A DNA stretch of 64,000 nucleotides from Niastella sp. OAS944 (GTDB taxonomy: Bacteria; Bacteroidota; Bacteroidia; Chitinophagales; Chitinophagaceae): positions 2,026,841 to 2,090,840 of the forward strand of contig JANUBW010000001.1 in NCBI GenBank assembly GCA_024809215.1, in the 5' to 3' direction. Position 1 is the first letter of the stretch; every line of letters begins with the position of its first letter. The notes under the pieces are model-generated. The model searched no databases. It worked only from the letters and a program-made list of their open reading frames with translations, and was not told the DNA's origin. The position numbers were made by a program, and so were the translations under genes. Below, one piece after another: positions 44,281 through 52,086 of this stretch.

Positions 44281-44679
44281 TCGTTACAAATCAATCTTAT
44301 TTTGTTTTAGCACTAAAAAAACTGTTACAAAAAAAGAAGATTGTTTATCAAAAGTAGAAGGTAGCGTGTAACTACAAGATCCTGGCATGTAATTCCAAAG
44401 GTATTTCATGTAATAGAAAGCCCCTGGCGTTTAATTTTTTGCGTGTTCCGTTACACAAACCGGTGAACTTTCTAAACGGAACCCTTTAGCTTTTACAAAA
44501 CCAATTCTACTTTTATCATAACTATTTCTTGTTTTTATACGCAAACCTGTTTTTTTTACATTCCTTATCCTCCTTTTGTAATGCCCGATTCGTTTTTTGA
44601 TACGCTCACCTCTGGTTTTCAAATTATTTGACCTTCTTTTTCAACTAAACCGTTATAATTACTATAAACTGTATCACGT
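44281..44679 (-). repeat. Degenerate array with exact 21-bp period
   Basis: From 44,281 to about 44,679 the sequence resets every 21 bp with no slippage. Unit starts include 44,344 TTTATCAAAAG, 44,365 CGTGTAACTACA, 44,386 CATGTAATTCCA, 44,407 CATGTAATAGAA, 44,428 CGTTTAATTTTT, 44,449 CGTTACACAAAC, 44,491 TTTTACAAAACC, 44,533 TTTTATACGCAA, 44,554 TTTTACATTCCT, 44,575 TTTGTAATGCCC and 44,596 TTTGATACGCTC. Units share a T-rich start and TA near positions 4-7. Read on the minus strand, one frame gives a seven-residue repeat starting with Lys, Thr or Met, open for 63 codons (44,431-44,622), broken by one stop and then continuing. It fills the spacer between lacI and the symporter. It may be a decayed coding repeat or a helically phased DNA element. 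Confidence 0.65.
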
Positions 44680-44713
44680 CTTAACCTGTCAACCAGTTAA
44701 CTCGTCAACTCGT
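44680..44713 (-). repeat. Inverted GTTGACGAG phrase
   Basis: TTAACCTGTCAACCAGTTAA followed by CTCGTCAACTCG is the complement of the GTTGACGAGTTAACTGG-type phrase. It directly follows the 21-bp array. Confidence 0.6.
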
Positions 44714-44725
44714 GGCCGGATGCCC

Positions 44726-44739
44726 CGAAACCGTATTCG
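44726..44739. promoter_or_regulatory. Candidate LacI-family operator upstream of the symporter
   Basis: Read on the minus strand this is CGAATACGGTTTCG, 12 of 14 identical to CGAAAACGGTTGCG at 43,145. It lies 96 bp before the symporter start. Confidence 0.55.
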
Positions 44740-44834
44740 TAACTTTTTAGCCTAAATTATGATTGCGATCATAACTATGAAATGAAAGAAATATATTGTG
44801 CATGCAAACCATCACACACAACTAACGATTGCTC

Positions 44835-46496
44835 ATGCGTTTAGAACTTGCCGATTACCTGATCATACTTGTTTATTTCATTTTTGTCATTGGCGTTGGT
44901 TTTCTTATAAAAAAGAAAATTAAATCAAGTAATGACTTCCTCACCAGCAGCCGCAGTATCCCATTGTGGATCACCAGCCTTGCATTTATCTCCGCCAACC
45001 TGGGCGCCCAGGAAGTGATTGGAATGGTTGCCTCCGGCGCCAAATACGGTATTATGACCGTACACTTTTATTGGGTAGGTGCCATTTTCGCCATGGTGTT
45101 CCTTGGTGTGTTTATGATGCCCTTCTATTATGGTAGCCGCGCCCGTAGCGTACCGGAATACCTTTCGCTACGTTTTGATGAAAAGACCAGGGGCTTAAAC
45201 GCTATCTCTTTTGCGGTTATGACGGTTTTTTCGTCGGGCATATCATTATATGCGCTGGCTAAACTGATGGAAACCATTCTGCATTGGGATTTCGATATCT
45301 CCATTTGGGTATCGGCGGGTATAGTAATGGTTTATACCTTTCTTGGCGGACTCACCAGCGCTGTATATAATGAAGTATTACAATTCTTTTTAATTGTATT
45401 GGGTCTTTCGCCCCTGGTAATAATTTCGTTGCACGATGCCGGTGGGTGGGACAATATAAAAGCATTGTTACAACCCGAAATGACGCATGCCTGGAAATAC
45501 ATGGGCAATGCCAATGACAACCCCATGGGTTTACATTTTATGTCGCTGATCTTTGGGTTGGGTTTTGTAATGTCATTCGGTTACTGGTGTACCGATTTCC
45601 TGGTAGTACAGCGAGCCATGATTGCCCGCAATATGGGCGATGCACAACGCACACCTATTATTGCAGCCATTCCTAAAATGGCCATGCCCCTTATTGTAGT
45701 GCTGCCGGGCTTAATAGCTATTACTTTAATGCAACCTGCCCTGTTATCAAAAGGCTATCGTATTCCAACAACCGCCAGCGGTGAACTGGATTATACCATG
45801 ACGTTACCATCGATGATCGCGCACTACTACCCTACCGGTATTTTGGGTGTGGGCATTACGGCACTCATTGCTTCGTTTATGAGTGGTATGGCGGGCAACG
45901 TTACTGCATTTAACTCAGTATTTACTTTCGATATATACCAATCATATTTTGTAAAGAACAAAAGCGACCGGCATTATCTGTTGGTGGGTAAAGGCATTAC
46001 GGTAGTGGGTATCCTTATTTCCATTGCTACTGCTTACATAGCTAAAAGCTTTAACAACATCAACGACTTTTTACAACTGGTGTTTGGTTTTGTGAACGGT
46101 CCGTTGTTTGCCACCTTCCTGTTAGGGATGTTTTGGAAACGTACAACCGGGCATGGCGCATTTTGGGGATTGGTGGCCGGAACCGCAGCCGCAGCCGCTA
46201 CACATGGCCTTACCGTTGCCGAAGGCAAGGGTGGCTGGATAACAGAATTTTATACCATCAAAAGCGGTATGGGTCAGGCGTTTATAGTGGCCGGTGTTTC
46301 GTGGATCTTCAATTTCTTTACAACCATCATTGTGAGCCTTTGCACCAAACCCAAGCCCGATGAGGAATTAAAAGGTTTAGTATATTCGTTAACAGAAAAA
46401 CCCAAGTTCCACGAACAAAAATGGTACCTGCGGGTAGTGCCGCTGGGTTTGGTACTGTTAGCGATCACTATATTATTAAACATATTATTTTTCTAA
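44835..46496 (+). CDS. Sodium:solute symporter (SSS family), probable inositol/sugar uptake
   Basis: A 553-residue inner-membrane transporter of the SSS/SLC5 family, with about 14 helices. Signatures: DYLIILVYFIFVIGVGFLI at the start, SRSIPLWITSLAFISANLGA, the family motif region RSVPEYLSLRFDEKTRGLNA, VYTFLGGLTSAVYNEVLQFF and GFGMSFGYWCTDFLVVQRA-like FVMSFGYWCTDFLVVQRAM, and ALIASFMSGMAGNVTAFNSV with the conserved sodium-site Ser/Thr region. SLC5 members carry glucose, galactose or myo-inositol with sodium. Its position next to lacI and inositol oxygenase and its matching operator favour inositol or a glucuronide. I chose the ATG at 44,835; a TTG two codons earlier is in frame. A 59-residue membrane protein follows 15 bp downstream. 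Confidence 0.92.
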   Translation: MRLELADYLIILVYFIFVIGVGFLIKKKIKSSNDFLTSSRSIPLWITSLAFISANLGAQEVIGMVASGAKYGIMTVHFYWVGAIFAMVFLGVFMMPFYYGSRARSVPEYLSLRFDEKTRGLNAISFAVMTVFSSGISLYALAKLMETILHWDFDISIWVSAGIVMVYTFLGGLTSAVYNEVLQFFLIVLGLSPLVIISLHDAGGWDNIKALLQPEMTHAWKYMGNANDNPMGLHFMSLIFGLGFVMSFGYWCTDFLVVQRAMIARNMGDAQRTPIIAAIPKMAMPLIVVLPGLIAITLMQPALLSKGYRIPTTASGELDYTMTLPSMIAHYYPTGILGVGITALIASFMSGMAGNVTAFNSVFTFDIYQSYFVKNKSDRHYLLVGKGITVVGILISIATAYIAKSFNNINDFLQLVFGFVNGPLFATFLLGMFWKRTTGHGAFWGLVAGTAAAAATHGLTVAEGKGGWITEFYTIKSGMGQAFIVAGVSWIFNFFTTIIVSLCTKPKPDEELKGLVYSLTEKPKFHEQKWYLRVVPLGLVLLAITILLNILFF

Positions 46497-46511
46497 CTAA
46501 CAATTGCTTCC

Positions 46512-46691
46512 ATGTACAAAAAATTAAACGATCTGCAATTTGTCATTGGCCTGTTCTTTTCGGTAGTATCTGTGATCTTATTGCTTAATGTAATGCTGGG
46601 TACCAATGTAGCAACAAAGCTGAACACCCTTACCGGATCAGGATTCCTGGTGTTTGGTCTATTGATGATGTTTATAAGAAGCCGGAAGTAA
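46512..46691 (+). CDS. 59-residue two-helix membrane protein, possible symporter partner
   Basis: ATG at 46,512 opens MYKKLNDLQFVIGLFFSVVS and continues through one helix (about 10-30), a short polar loop (GTNVATKLNTLTGSG) and a second helix (FLVFGLLMMFI), ending RSRK. It follows the symporter by 15 bp on the same strand, so it is in the same operon. Small accessory membrane proteins encoded beside SSS transporters are known (for example YhdT with PanF). I do not recognise this sequence as one of those families, so partnership is inferred from position only. It is below common gene-length cut-offs. Confidence 0.75.
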   Translation: MYKKLNDLQFVIGLFFSVVSVILLLNVMLGTNVATKLNTLTGSGFLVFGLLMMFIRSRK

Positions 46692-46770
46692 GAAGTCGGA
46701 AGTCGGAAGAGTCTGTATTTGGGACCTCCGACTTCTGACCTCAGACTCCAGATCTCAAACCTCAGACCTC
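46691..46770. terminator. Inverted GAAGTCGGA word repeat between convergent genes
   Basis: AGAAGTCGGA (46691-46700) pairs perfectly with TCCGACTTCT (46727-46736), and a second GAAGTCGG copy follows the first. CTTCTGACCTCAGACTCC words continue to 46,770. It lies between the convergent symporter operon and dinB-like gene and probably terminates both. It overlaps the last base of the 59-residue gene's stop codon. Confidence 0.6.
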
Positions 46771-46773
46771 GCC

Positions 46774-47181
46774 TTAATACACATACTCCGGTGGTTCAAT
46801 ACCGTGGGTGCGTAAGTACAGCACGGCCTGCCCGCGATGATGGGTAATATGATCGAGGGTCGCATATGCACCATACGTCGAATTTTCATCGAGCGTTTTT
46901 TCTTTAACAGTCTTCTGCAACGAAGCAAATGCCTTTATAAGGTAAGCTAATACTTCCTGCCTGCTTTTTTTAACTGGTGGTGGCGCCCATTCGGTTTTAT
47001 TGCCGGTAATGTAGTTATCCTGCCACCAATGAATGCCATAGGCTATATGGTGCAACAGTTCACCAAAATCCCACCCGGCGCCCGCTGGTTTGTAATGATA
47101 GTCTTTGTCGGGCATGGCTTCGGCAACCTGTAATGTGTACTTCCTTGAATTTTCAATGGTTGATAATAATTGATCTTTCAT
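46774..47181 (-). CDS. DinB-family protein
   Basis: A 135-residue four-helix-bundle protein of the DinB/DfrB superfamily (metal-binding, often thiol- or mycothiol-dependent transferases or of unknown function). The metal-site histidines are in FGELLHHIAYGIHWW and ATLDHITHHRGQAVLYLR, the typical first-helix and last-helix positions. It is last of a likely three-gene unit with the DoxX-like and secreted proteins upstream (65 bp from the DoxX-like gene). Substrate unknown. Cytoplasmic, no signal peptide. Confidence 0.88.
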   Translation of the reverse strand: MKDQLLSTIENSRKYTLQVAEAMPDKDYHYKPAGAGWDFGELLHHIAYGIHWWQDNYITGNKTEWAPPPVKKSRQEVLAYLIKAFASLQKTVKEKTLDENSTYGAYATLDHITHHRGQAVLYLRTHGIEPPEYVY

Positions 47182-47246
47182 AACGCTGTATTTTTCAACA
47201 AAGCTATACAGCCGTTTTTCGGGACACTTAAGGAAAATTGCTATTC

Positions 47247-48440
47247 TTATTTTATTTCATCGATGGTGTAATGCATGCCATCCTGTAATGCGGGAAGCGC
47301 TTTCCAGTTCAATGCTTTTGACTGAATGGTCCAGTGTGCCTTATTCCCAAAGCTCAATTGCAAATCGCCTTCCTTTGCATTATAATTATAGGTAACGGAA
47401 ATTTTATTGTTTTCATAATCCGTGATCGTCATTTGCTTGGCACCTTCATTTATTTCAAAAAAGTAATCAACCATAGTTTCATCTTCTTTTTGAAAAATAA
47501 TATAATCGTTCCGGTGTATAAAAAAACGCCTGTACGGAAAATCATTTCTATTTAACGAGTCGTTGTTAACGGTAAAATGTTCTATCTGGTAAGCACCGTG
47601 TAAAAGCGGACGTTGTGTATTGTCATCATTAAAGTTACGGGTAGAAATGGCTGGGGTAAGAACAAGGCCAACTATCACAGCACATAAACCTGCATGAACC
47701 CGTTTATTAACAGGAATGTCATTATGTACTGAAGCTGGTAATTGCACCGCCTTGTGTTGAATAAAAAAAACATAGGTGGTTTTTAAAACAGCATAAAGAT
47801 TGAAGAACACTACCATTAAAAGAAAGGAAGTGAATAGTTTCACCGAAATATCGAAGCTTATGTTTATTAAAAGAATGTTTATTGAAACTATCAGGGCCAG
47901 AAAAAATCCGGCAATCCTGGTGCGTTTAAAAAGTATTAAGGCACCAGCCAGTACTTCTATTGCACCTGTTACAATAGAGTAAATGTGCGAAGTGCCCATG
48001 GTACTCCAGAACAAAGTGTCCCTGGTTAAACTTCCAAAATTGCTATAAAGTATATTAGGTTCGGGCAAATAAAACTGACGTTTAAATATTTTATCAAACC
48101 CATATTTTAAAAAAACGATAGCAACATAATACGCAGATAACAATTTGAAGAGCGGAATGATGCGCTCAGTGCTGAGCCTGAAAAACTGTAACCCTACAAC
48201 CAACAGCAACGAAATGATCAATAGCAGGCCTAATAAAATATTCAGGCCGATTGTATCGGAAGAAAATTCAATATTCTTTATTGCATTAGGGAAAAACTGA
48301 TTTTGGATAAAAGCTACCGGAGAATAGAAAATGAACTTTGTGATCTGGTATTGGAAATCAAATTCCAAAAATGTTAATGGAATAAACAGAAAACCTAAAA
48401 GAGAAAAAACTGCAAAGGATCTTTTAAAGTAATTGACCAT
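47247..48440 (-). CDS. DoxX-like multi-helix membrane protein
   Basis: A 397-residue inner-membrane protein. The first half has about seven hydrophobic helices (for example FAVFSLLGFLFIPLTFLEF, NILLGLLLIISLLLVVGLQF, IYSIVTGAIEVLAGALILF, RIAGFFLALIVSINILLINI). IVFLKYGFDKIFKRQFYLPE and EVLAGALILFKRTRIAG have the look of the DoxX/DoxD family. The C-terminal third (about 265-395) is a soluble beta-rich domain, FTVNNDSLNRNDFPYRRFFI to the end, of unknown role. The gene lies 25 bp after a small secreted protein, likely cotranscribed. Confidence 0.7.
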   Translation of the reverse strand: MVNYFKRSFAVFSLLGFLFIPLTFLEFDFQYQITKFIFYSPVAFIQNQFFPNAIKNIEFSSDTIGLNILLGLLLIISLLLVVGLQFFRLSTERIIPLFKLLSAYYVAIVFLKYGFDKIFKRQFYLPEPNILYSNFGSLTRDTLFWSTMGTSHIYSIVTGAIEVLAGALILFKRTRIAGFFLALIVSINILLINISFDISVKLFTSFLLMVVFFNLYAVLKTTYVFFIQHKAVQLPASVHNDIPVNKRVHAGLCAVIVGLVLTPAISTRNFNDDNTQRPLLHGAYQIEHFTVNNDSLNRNDFPYRRFFIHRNDYIIFQKEDETMVDYFFEINEGAKQMTITDYENNKISVTYNYNAKEGDLQLSFGNKAHWTIQSKALNWKALPALQDGMHYTIDEIK

Positions 48441-48465
48441 TAGGGCGGGTTAATGCATAAGACTG

Positions 48466-48885
48466 TTATTTTTTAGGAACGCTGTTAGCCTGTTTAAATT
48501 TATTGCCAAAACCAATGATCTGTATATTATCTAACATAGCCCTATGATATTTTTTATGTAACGCCTCTTTTAACATTTGCATATTGGTTGCAGCAAAAAA
48601 TTCACTGGCGTTGGCATTGGTAAGAGTATCGCGTTGAGGGCCTTTTGCCGAACCATAGAACTTTCTTGATACAATGATCCTGTTTTTTGACTCTTTAATA
48701 ACCGAATCAACTTTTTCCCTTTCAACAATACCAAAATTTGAGTTACCGATATCAAAAAGGTCCTTCTCAACAGCCGTACGAAAATTTGCATTGCTACCTG
48801 AATGACTTCTGAAGGCAATCAATTTTGTTTGCGCATAACCGGCCACAGAAAAAAGGCAGGCCGCTATACAGATAAGGATCTTCAT
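48466..48885 (-). CDS. Small secreted protein of unknown function
   Basis: From the ATG at 48,885 (MKILICIAACLFSVAGYAQ, a signal peptide) the protein is 139 residues. The mature part starts TKLIAFRSHSGSNANFRTAV and contains FGIVEREKVDSVIKESKNR, RDTLTNANASEFFAATNMQM and an Ala/Lys-rich end. I recognise no domain. An in-frame ATG six codons earlier (48,903) would add MLQNNI and is less likely. It is the first gene of the apparent secreted-DoxX-DinB unit. Confidence 0.7.
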   Translation of the reverse strand: MKILICIAACLFSVAGYAQTKLIAFRSHSGSNANFRTAVEKDLFDIGNSNFGIVEREKVDSVIKESKNRIIVSRKFYGSAKGPQRDTLTNANASEFFAATNMQMLKEALHKKYHRAMLDNIQIIGFGNKFKQANSVPKK

Positions 48886-49199
48886 AATATTGTTTTGTAA
48901 CAAGATACCCCAAATAAAGGGAGGATCATAGCGGTTTTGGGTGAAAAGCTTTGTTAAAAGCGATACATATTGTTGTTATAACCAATACATGTATATTATC
49001 TTTTTATTTATATAATTTCGCCACTATGCAAACGACAGGCATTGAGGCTTATGATGGCCTTTGAAATGTGCGTTGCTATTTGTACAAGAAGATCTATTCG
49101 TCTATAAGGATAACAACTTTTCCATGCATATAAAAAACATCTTTCTCGTAGCCCCCTAAAGTTCTGTAACCCAATGGGATATTTTCGCATATATAAATA

Positions 49200-50063
49200 T
49201 TACAAAAATCCGGCAGACTCTGGATATTGCTGCCGGTAAGCACCCGGCGGGCACTTATACTTAAACTTAAATGCTGCCGTAAAATGCTCAACGCTATTGA
49301 ATCCCGATGAAAAGGCAATGTCGGCAACGGGTTGGGCGGTGTTGCGTAATAACAGTTCCGCATTCTTCAGGCGAAGCGTTAGCAGGAACTGATGGGGCGA
49401 TTCGGCGGTAAACGTTTTGAACAGGCGGCTGAAATGGAACGGACTTACATAACAATATTCGGCCAATTGCATCAGTGAAATATCATCGGTGAAATGATCG
49501 GTGAGATACTCCTTTGCCCGCTCAATGGTTACCAGGTGGTTTTGTTTTAACCGGGTATTGATGCGATGATCGGGTTTATAATCGGTAATGTTAGCCAGTA
49601 CCTTTTCTATCACCTCCATTACCAGGTTGTCTAGCTGTAGTTTGCTGCCCGTATTGGTGAGTATTAGTTTTATTATATGAAAGTGCAGGAACTCTGTTTC
49701 GGCATTTGTTTTTATCAGCGTTGAATGCCAGTCGTTATCGGTAAAGAAAGGAATGCGCCCGTAATGCTCCAGCAACTTATTAAAAAACGCCTCCTTAAAT
49801 TCAAAGATGGTGCACTCATCGGGCACGGTATGTGTATGAGTTACCGTGCGTTCGTAACCGGGTTTGGTTACTAATACGCAACCGTTATAAGAATCGAGTG
49901 AGCGGCGGAATACATTGAACAGAAAATTGCCTTTTCGCACAAAGCTGATGCAGAATGTTGTGTTGTATTCGGGTTTTGATGTGCGGCAATCTACACACCG
50001 GCACCTGAAATCCATTACACGATAAAAATCTGACTCATATAATGTGTGGATATCGGCTTCCAT
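49200..50063 (-). CDS. AraC-family transcriptional regulator
   Basis: A 287-residue cytoplasmic regulator. The N-terminal part (1-165) is a cupin-like sensing domain with an unusual Cys cluster, DFRCRCVDCRTSKPEYNTTF, which could bind metal or respond to redox. The C-terminal part has the two AraC helix-turn-helices: ISLMQLAEYCYVSPFHFSRL and PVADIAFSSGFNSVEHFTAA, with LRLKNAELLLRN between them. The target is unknown; the region directly upstream of its start is the 21-bp-period array at 50,084-50,625, which may hold its promoter or operator. Confidence 0.92.
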   Translation of the reverse strand: MEADIHTLYESDFYRVMDFRCRCVDCRTSKPEYNTTFCISFVRKGNFLFNVFRRSLDSYNGCVLVTKPGYERTVTHTHTVPDECTIFEFKEAFFNKLLEHYGRIPFFTDNDWHSTLIKTNAETEFLHFHIIKLILTNTGSKLQLDNLVMEVIEKVLANITDYKPDHRINTRLKQNHLVTIERAKEYLTDHFTDDISLMQLAEYCYVSPFHFSRLFKTFTAESPHQFLLTLRLKNAELLLRNTAQPVADIAFSSGFNSVEHFTAAFKFKYKCPPGAYRQQYPESAGFL

Positions 50064-50083
50064 TGTTTAAAATTACAAATTTC

Positions 50084-50625
50084 AGCCCGATCAAACGTCA
50101 TATTTGCTTCGCATAAGTCGATATTAGCCTTCCCGAAATCAATCCTGGCCTGATCATAAGCAATATTTGCGGCCCACTTTCAAATGACGGTCATCAAAAA
50201 CCAAACTGGTTATCAGAATTCATTTTTTACGTGTAGCAATTTCAATATTCTGAAATTTGAAACTATATTAAGCTGATAATAATTCATATTTCCCTTATCG
50301 AATTTAATATCAGTCTGATCAAACATCATATCTGCCTCGCATAAATCAATATTAGCCTCTCCGAATTCAATATTGGCTTGATCATAAACAATGTTTCCCT
50401 TTAAAATTCAAATGATGGTCATCAAAATCCAAATTATGGTCATCAAAATTCATCTATTACGTATAGCATTTTAATATTGGGGAAATAATAAACGATGGAA
50501 GGGAAATAAAAATCAATATTACCTAGCCGAACGCAATATTTAGGTTTCAATAAACAATATTGGGGTAACAAGAAACAATATCTGGCTGATCTTAAATAAT
50601 ATTAGGGTAATATAAAATTTGATTC
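50084..50625. repeat. Degenerate AATATT array with 21-bp period (about 25 units)
   Basis: AATATT-like cores end at 50104, 50125, 50146, 50167, 50188, 50209, 50230, 50249, 50269, 50290, 50311, 50332, 50353, 50374, 50395, 50416, 50437, 50458, 50478, 50520, 50540, 50561, 50582 and 50603, that is 21 bp apart with a few 1-2 bp slips. On top of this, 50,084-50,245 is repeated at 50,312-50,475 with an offset of 228-230 bp and about 80% identity (for example GATCAAACGTCATAT and GATCAAACATCATAT). On the minus strand a frame across part of each copy gives a seven-residue repeat of the form FDQANIE, FGEANID, but stops interrupt it and no start codon precedes it. It occupies almost the whole spacer upstream of the AraC-type gene. 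Confidence 0.75.
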
Positions 50626-50669
50626 AGCGATCTTTGAACGCGATCACCACCCAATATTAACAAATCACG

Positions 50670-52085
50670 CTATTTCACCGGTTTTAGCCCTGCAGCCTGC
50701 AACCTTCCAACAATAAATGCGCCCAATTCCCTACCCTGTTGCTGCCCGTTTTCAATGGCATCGCGATAATGAATACCACCGTACAGTCGCGAAACAGCGG
50801 CTTCGGCCGCCGCCTGCCTGAATGAAGTAAAGGTGCGGGCGGGAATCTCAAACATTTCTTCTGTATTATCGGTGTACGTGAATTTATCGCCAAACAAATA
50901 CGTTAGCACTTCCGACACAGCTGTAGATATCACACTATGCCCACTGGTGTATTCGGGAAAAGGCGGCGTTTGCAACAAGGGCTGCCACTTGATGTTGATA
51001 TACCGGTTGATATACGTTTCGGGCCTTATGCGATTCGAACGGAACTTTTCATCCCAGCAACTAATAAATGCATCATGAATGGTAATACCTGTCAGCATTT
51101 GCGCTGTTATCGATGCATTAAAACTCAATTGCGCCTGTTGCGCAGCAATACCGGCAATGTTCATCCAATGCCCGCCCGGACTGATCTTTTTAAACCCTAT
51201 TGACATATGCCCTGCCGTGGACACCACAAACGGATTGCAATCCCAAAACGAAGCAATATTCAATTGTTCCGGTGTTGGTTTTATTGACACATCGTATACC
51301 TCTTTGGCCAATTTGTAAAAATTACTGGTGCTGTCTTTACTAAATGCAACCGGTGGTTTTGGTGGGAATTGATTGCAGCTGTCGATCACCAATGGCCGCA
51401 CGGTTTTCCAATTGGGCTCTACCGCTTCCATATAAGCCGGCGGGGTTGGGTACCAATAACCATCGCCTTTTACCGGTGTATACCGCAGCTGCGCACTCAA
51501 TTTGCCATACCGGTCGGCCTTTGCATATTCAACAATGCGGGCTGCCATATAGTTAGCCACAGCAATAGAACTATCGAGCAAAGGGCGGGTGATTTTTGCT
51601 TTTAGTTGTTCGGCAATGAACTGCTCTTCTTCTTCCTGTAACCTGTATCCCGAAGGCAGCATTAACCGCCCTGTTTCCATAATACAATAAACAGCCGCAA
51701 TGCGTGCATCATAACTACTTCGTTTGGTAACAATCGCCGGCCGCTTATATTGCTTTAATAAACGATCTAATGTAGTAAGTGTGGTATCGTGTTGTGAAAC
51801 GATCTCATACGCACCCAACATACAATAGGCATAGTAGCGGGCAGCTGCCGGTGGGTTCACCACATCGTGCATCATTATCTTTGATAAAGAAAAAACAGCC
51901 GGTTGCAAATAACGGGTAAATGCCGCTTCTCCTTTTTGCACTACTCTTTTCTTTGTAGCTGTTGTTTGCGCCATGGCCCCATGAACGTTGAAGAACAAAA
52001 CAAACAGAAAAAGCCAAAATACACCGGCGCCTGCTTCCAGACGCCGGGTTGACATATCAAACAAACGAAGAGACTCTTTATACAT
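50670..52085 (-). CDS. Vanadium-dependent haloperoxidase-like PAP2-superfamily protein
   Basis: From the ATG at 52,085 the product is 471 residues, with a signal peptide ending NVHGAMAQ. It has the vanadate/phosphate site of the haloperoxidase/PAP2 fold: DEKFRSNRIRPETYI (Lys, Arg), FPEYTSGHSVIST (Ser-Gly-His) and SRLYGGIHYRDAIENGQQQG (Arg, His, Asp). Such proteins act either as halide oxidases with bound vanadate or as phosphatases; which applies is unknown. Its ATG is one base after the stop of the CRTAC1-like gene, so translation is probably coupled. This pairing with a CRTAC1-type protein and SusCD recurs in Bacteroidota. A longer frame to 52,118 would overlap the upstream gene. Confidence 0.85.
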   Translation of the reverse strand: MYKESLRLFDMSTRRLEAGAGVFWLFLFVLFFNVHGAMAQTTATKKRVVQKGEAAFTRYLQPAVFSLSKIMMHDVVNPPAAARYYAYCMLGAYEIVSQHDTTLTTLDRLLKQYKRPAIVTKRSSYDARIAAVYCIMETGRLMLPSGYRLQEEEEQFIAEQLKAKITRPLLDSSIAVANYMAARIVEYAKADRYGKLSAQLRYTPVKGDGYWYPTPPAYMEAVEPNWKTVRPLVIDSCNQFPPKPPVAFSKDSTSNFYKLAKEVYDVSIKPTPEQLNIASFWDCNPFVVSTAGHMSIGFKKISPGGHWMNIAGIAAQQAQLSFNASITAQMLTGITIHDAFISCWDEKFRSNRIRPETYINRYINIKWQPLLQTPPFPEYTSGHSVISTAVSEVLTYLFGDKFTYTDNTEEMFEIPARTFTSFRQAAAEAAVSRLYGGIHYRDAIENGQQQGRELGAFIVGRLQAAGLKPVK

Positions 52086-52086
52086 A

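Noticed and set aside
44431-44622. 63-codon Lys/Arg-rich minus-strand frame as a real gene
   Set aside because: The reading frame follows from the 21-bp period itself, and the repeat continues past both ends of the frame. Kept as a repeat, with the coding origin noted as possible.
49008-49190. 60-codon minus-strand frame downstream of the AraC gene
   Set aside because: No motif and no promoter or family resemblance; probably chance.
50084-50625. CRISPR array
   Set aside because: Units are degenerate throughout, 21 bp with no constant repeat and unique spacer pattern, and no cas gene is present.
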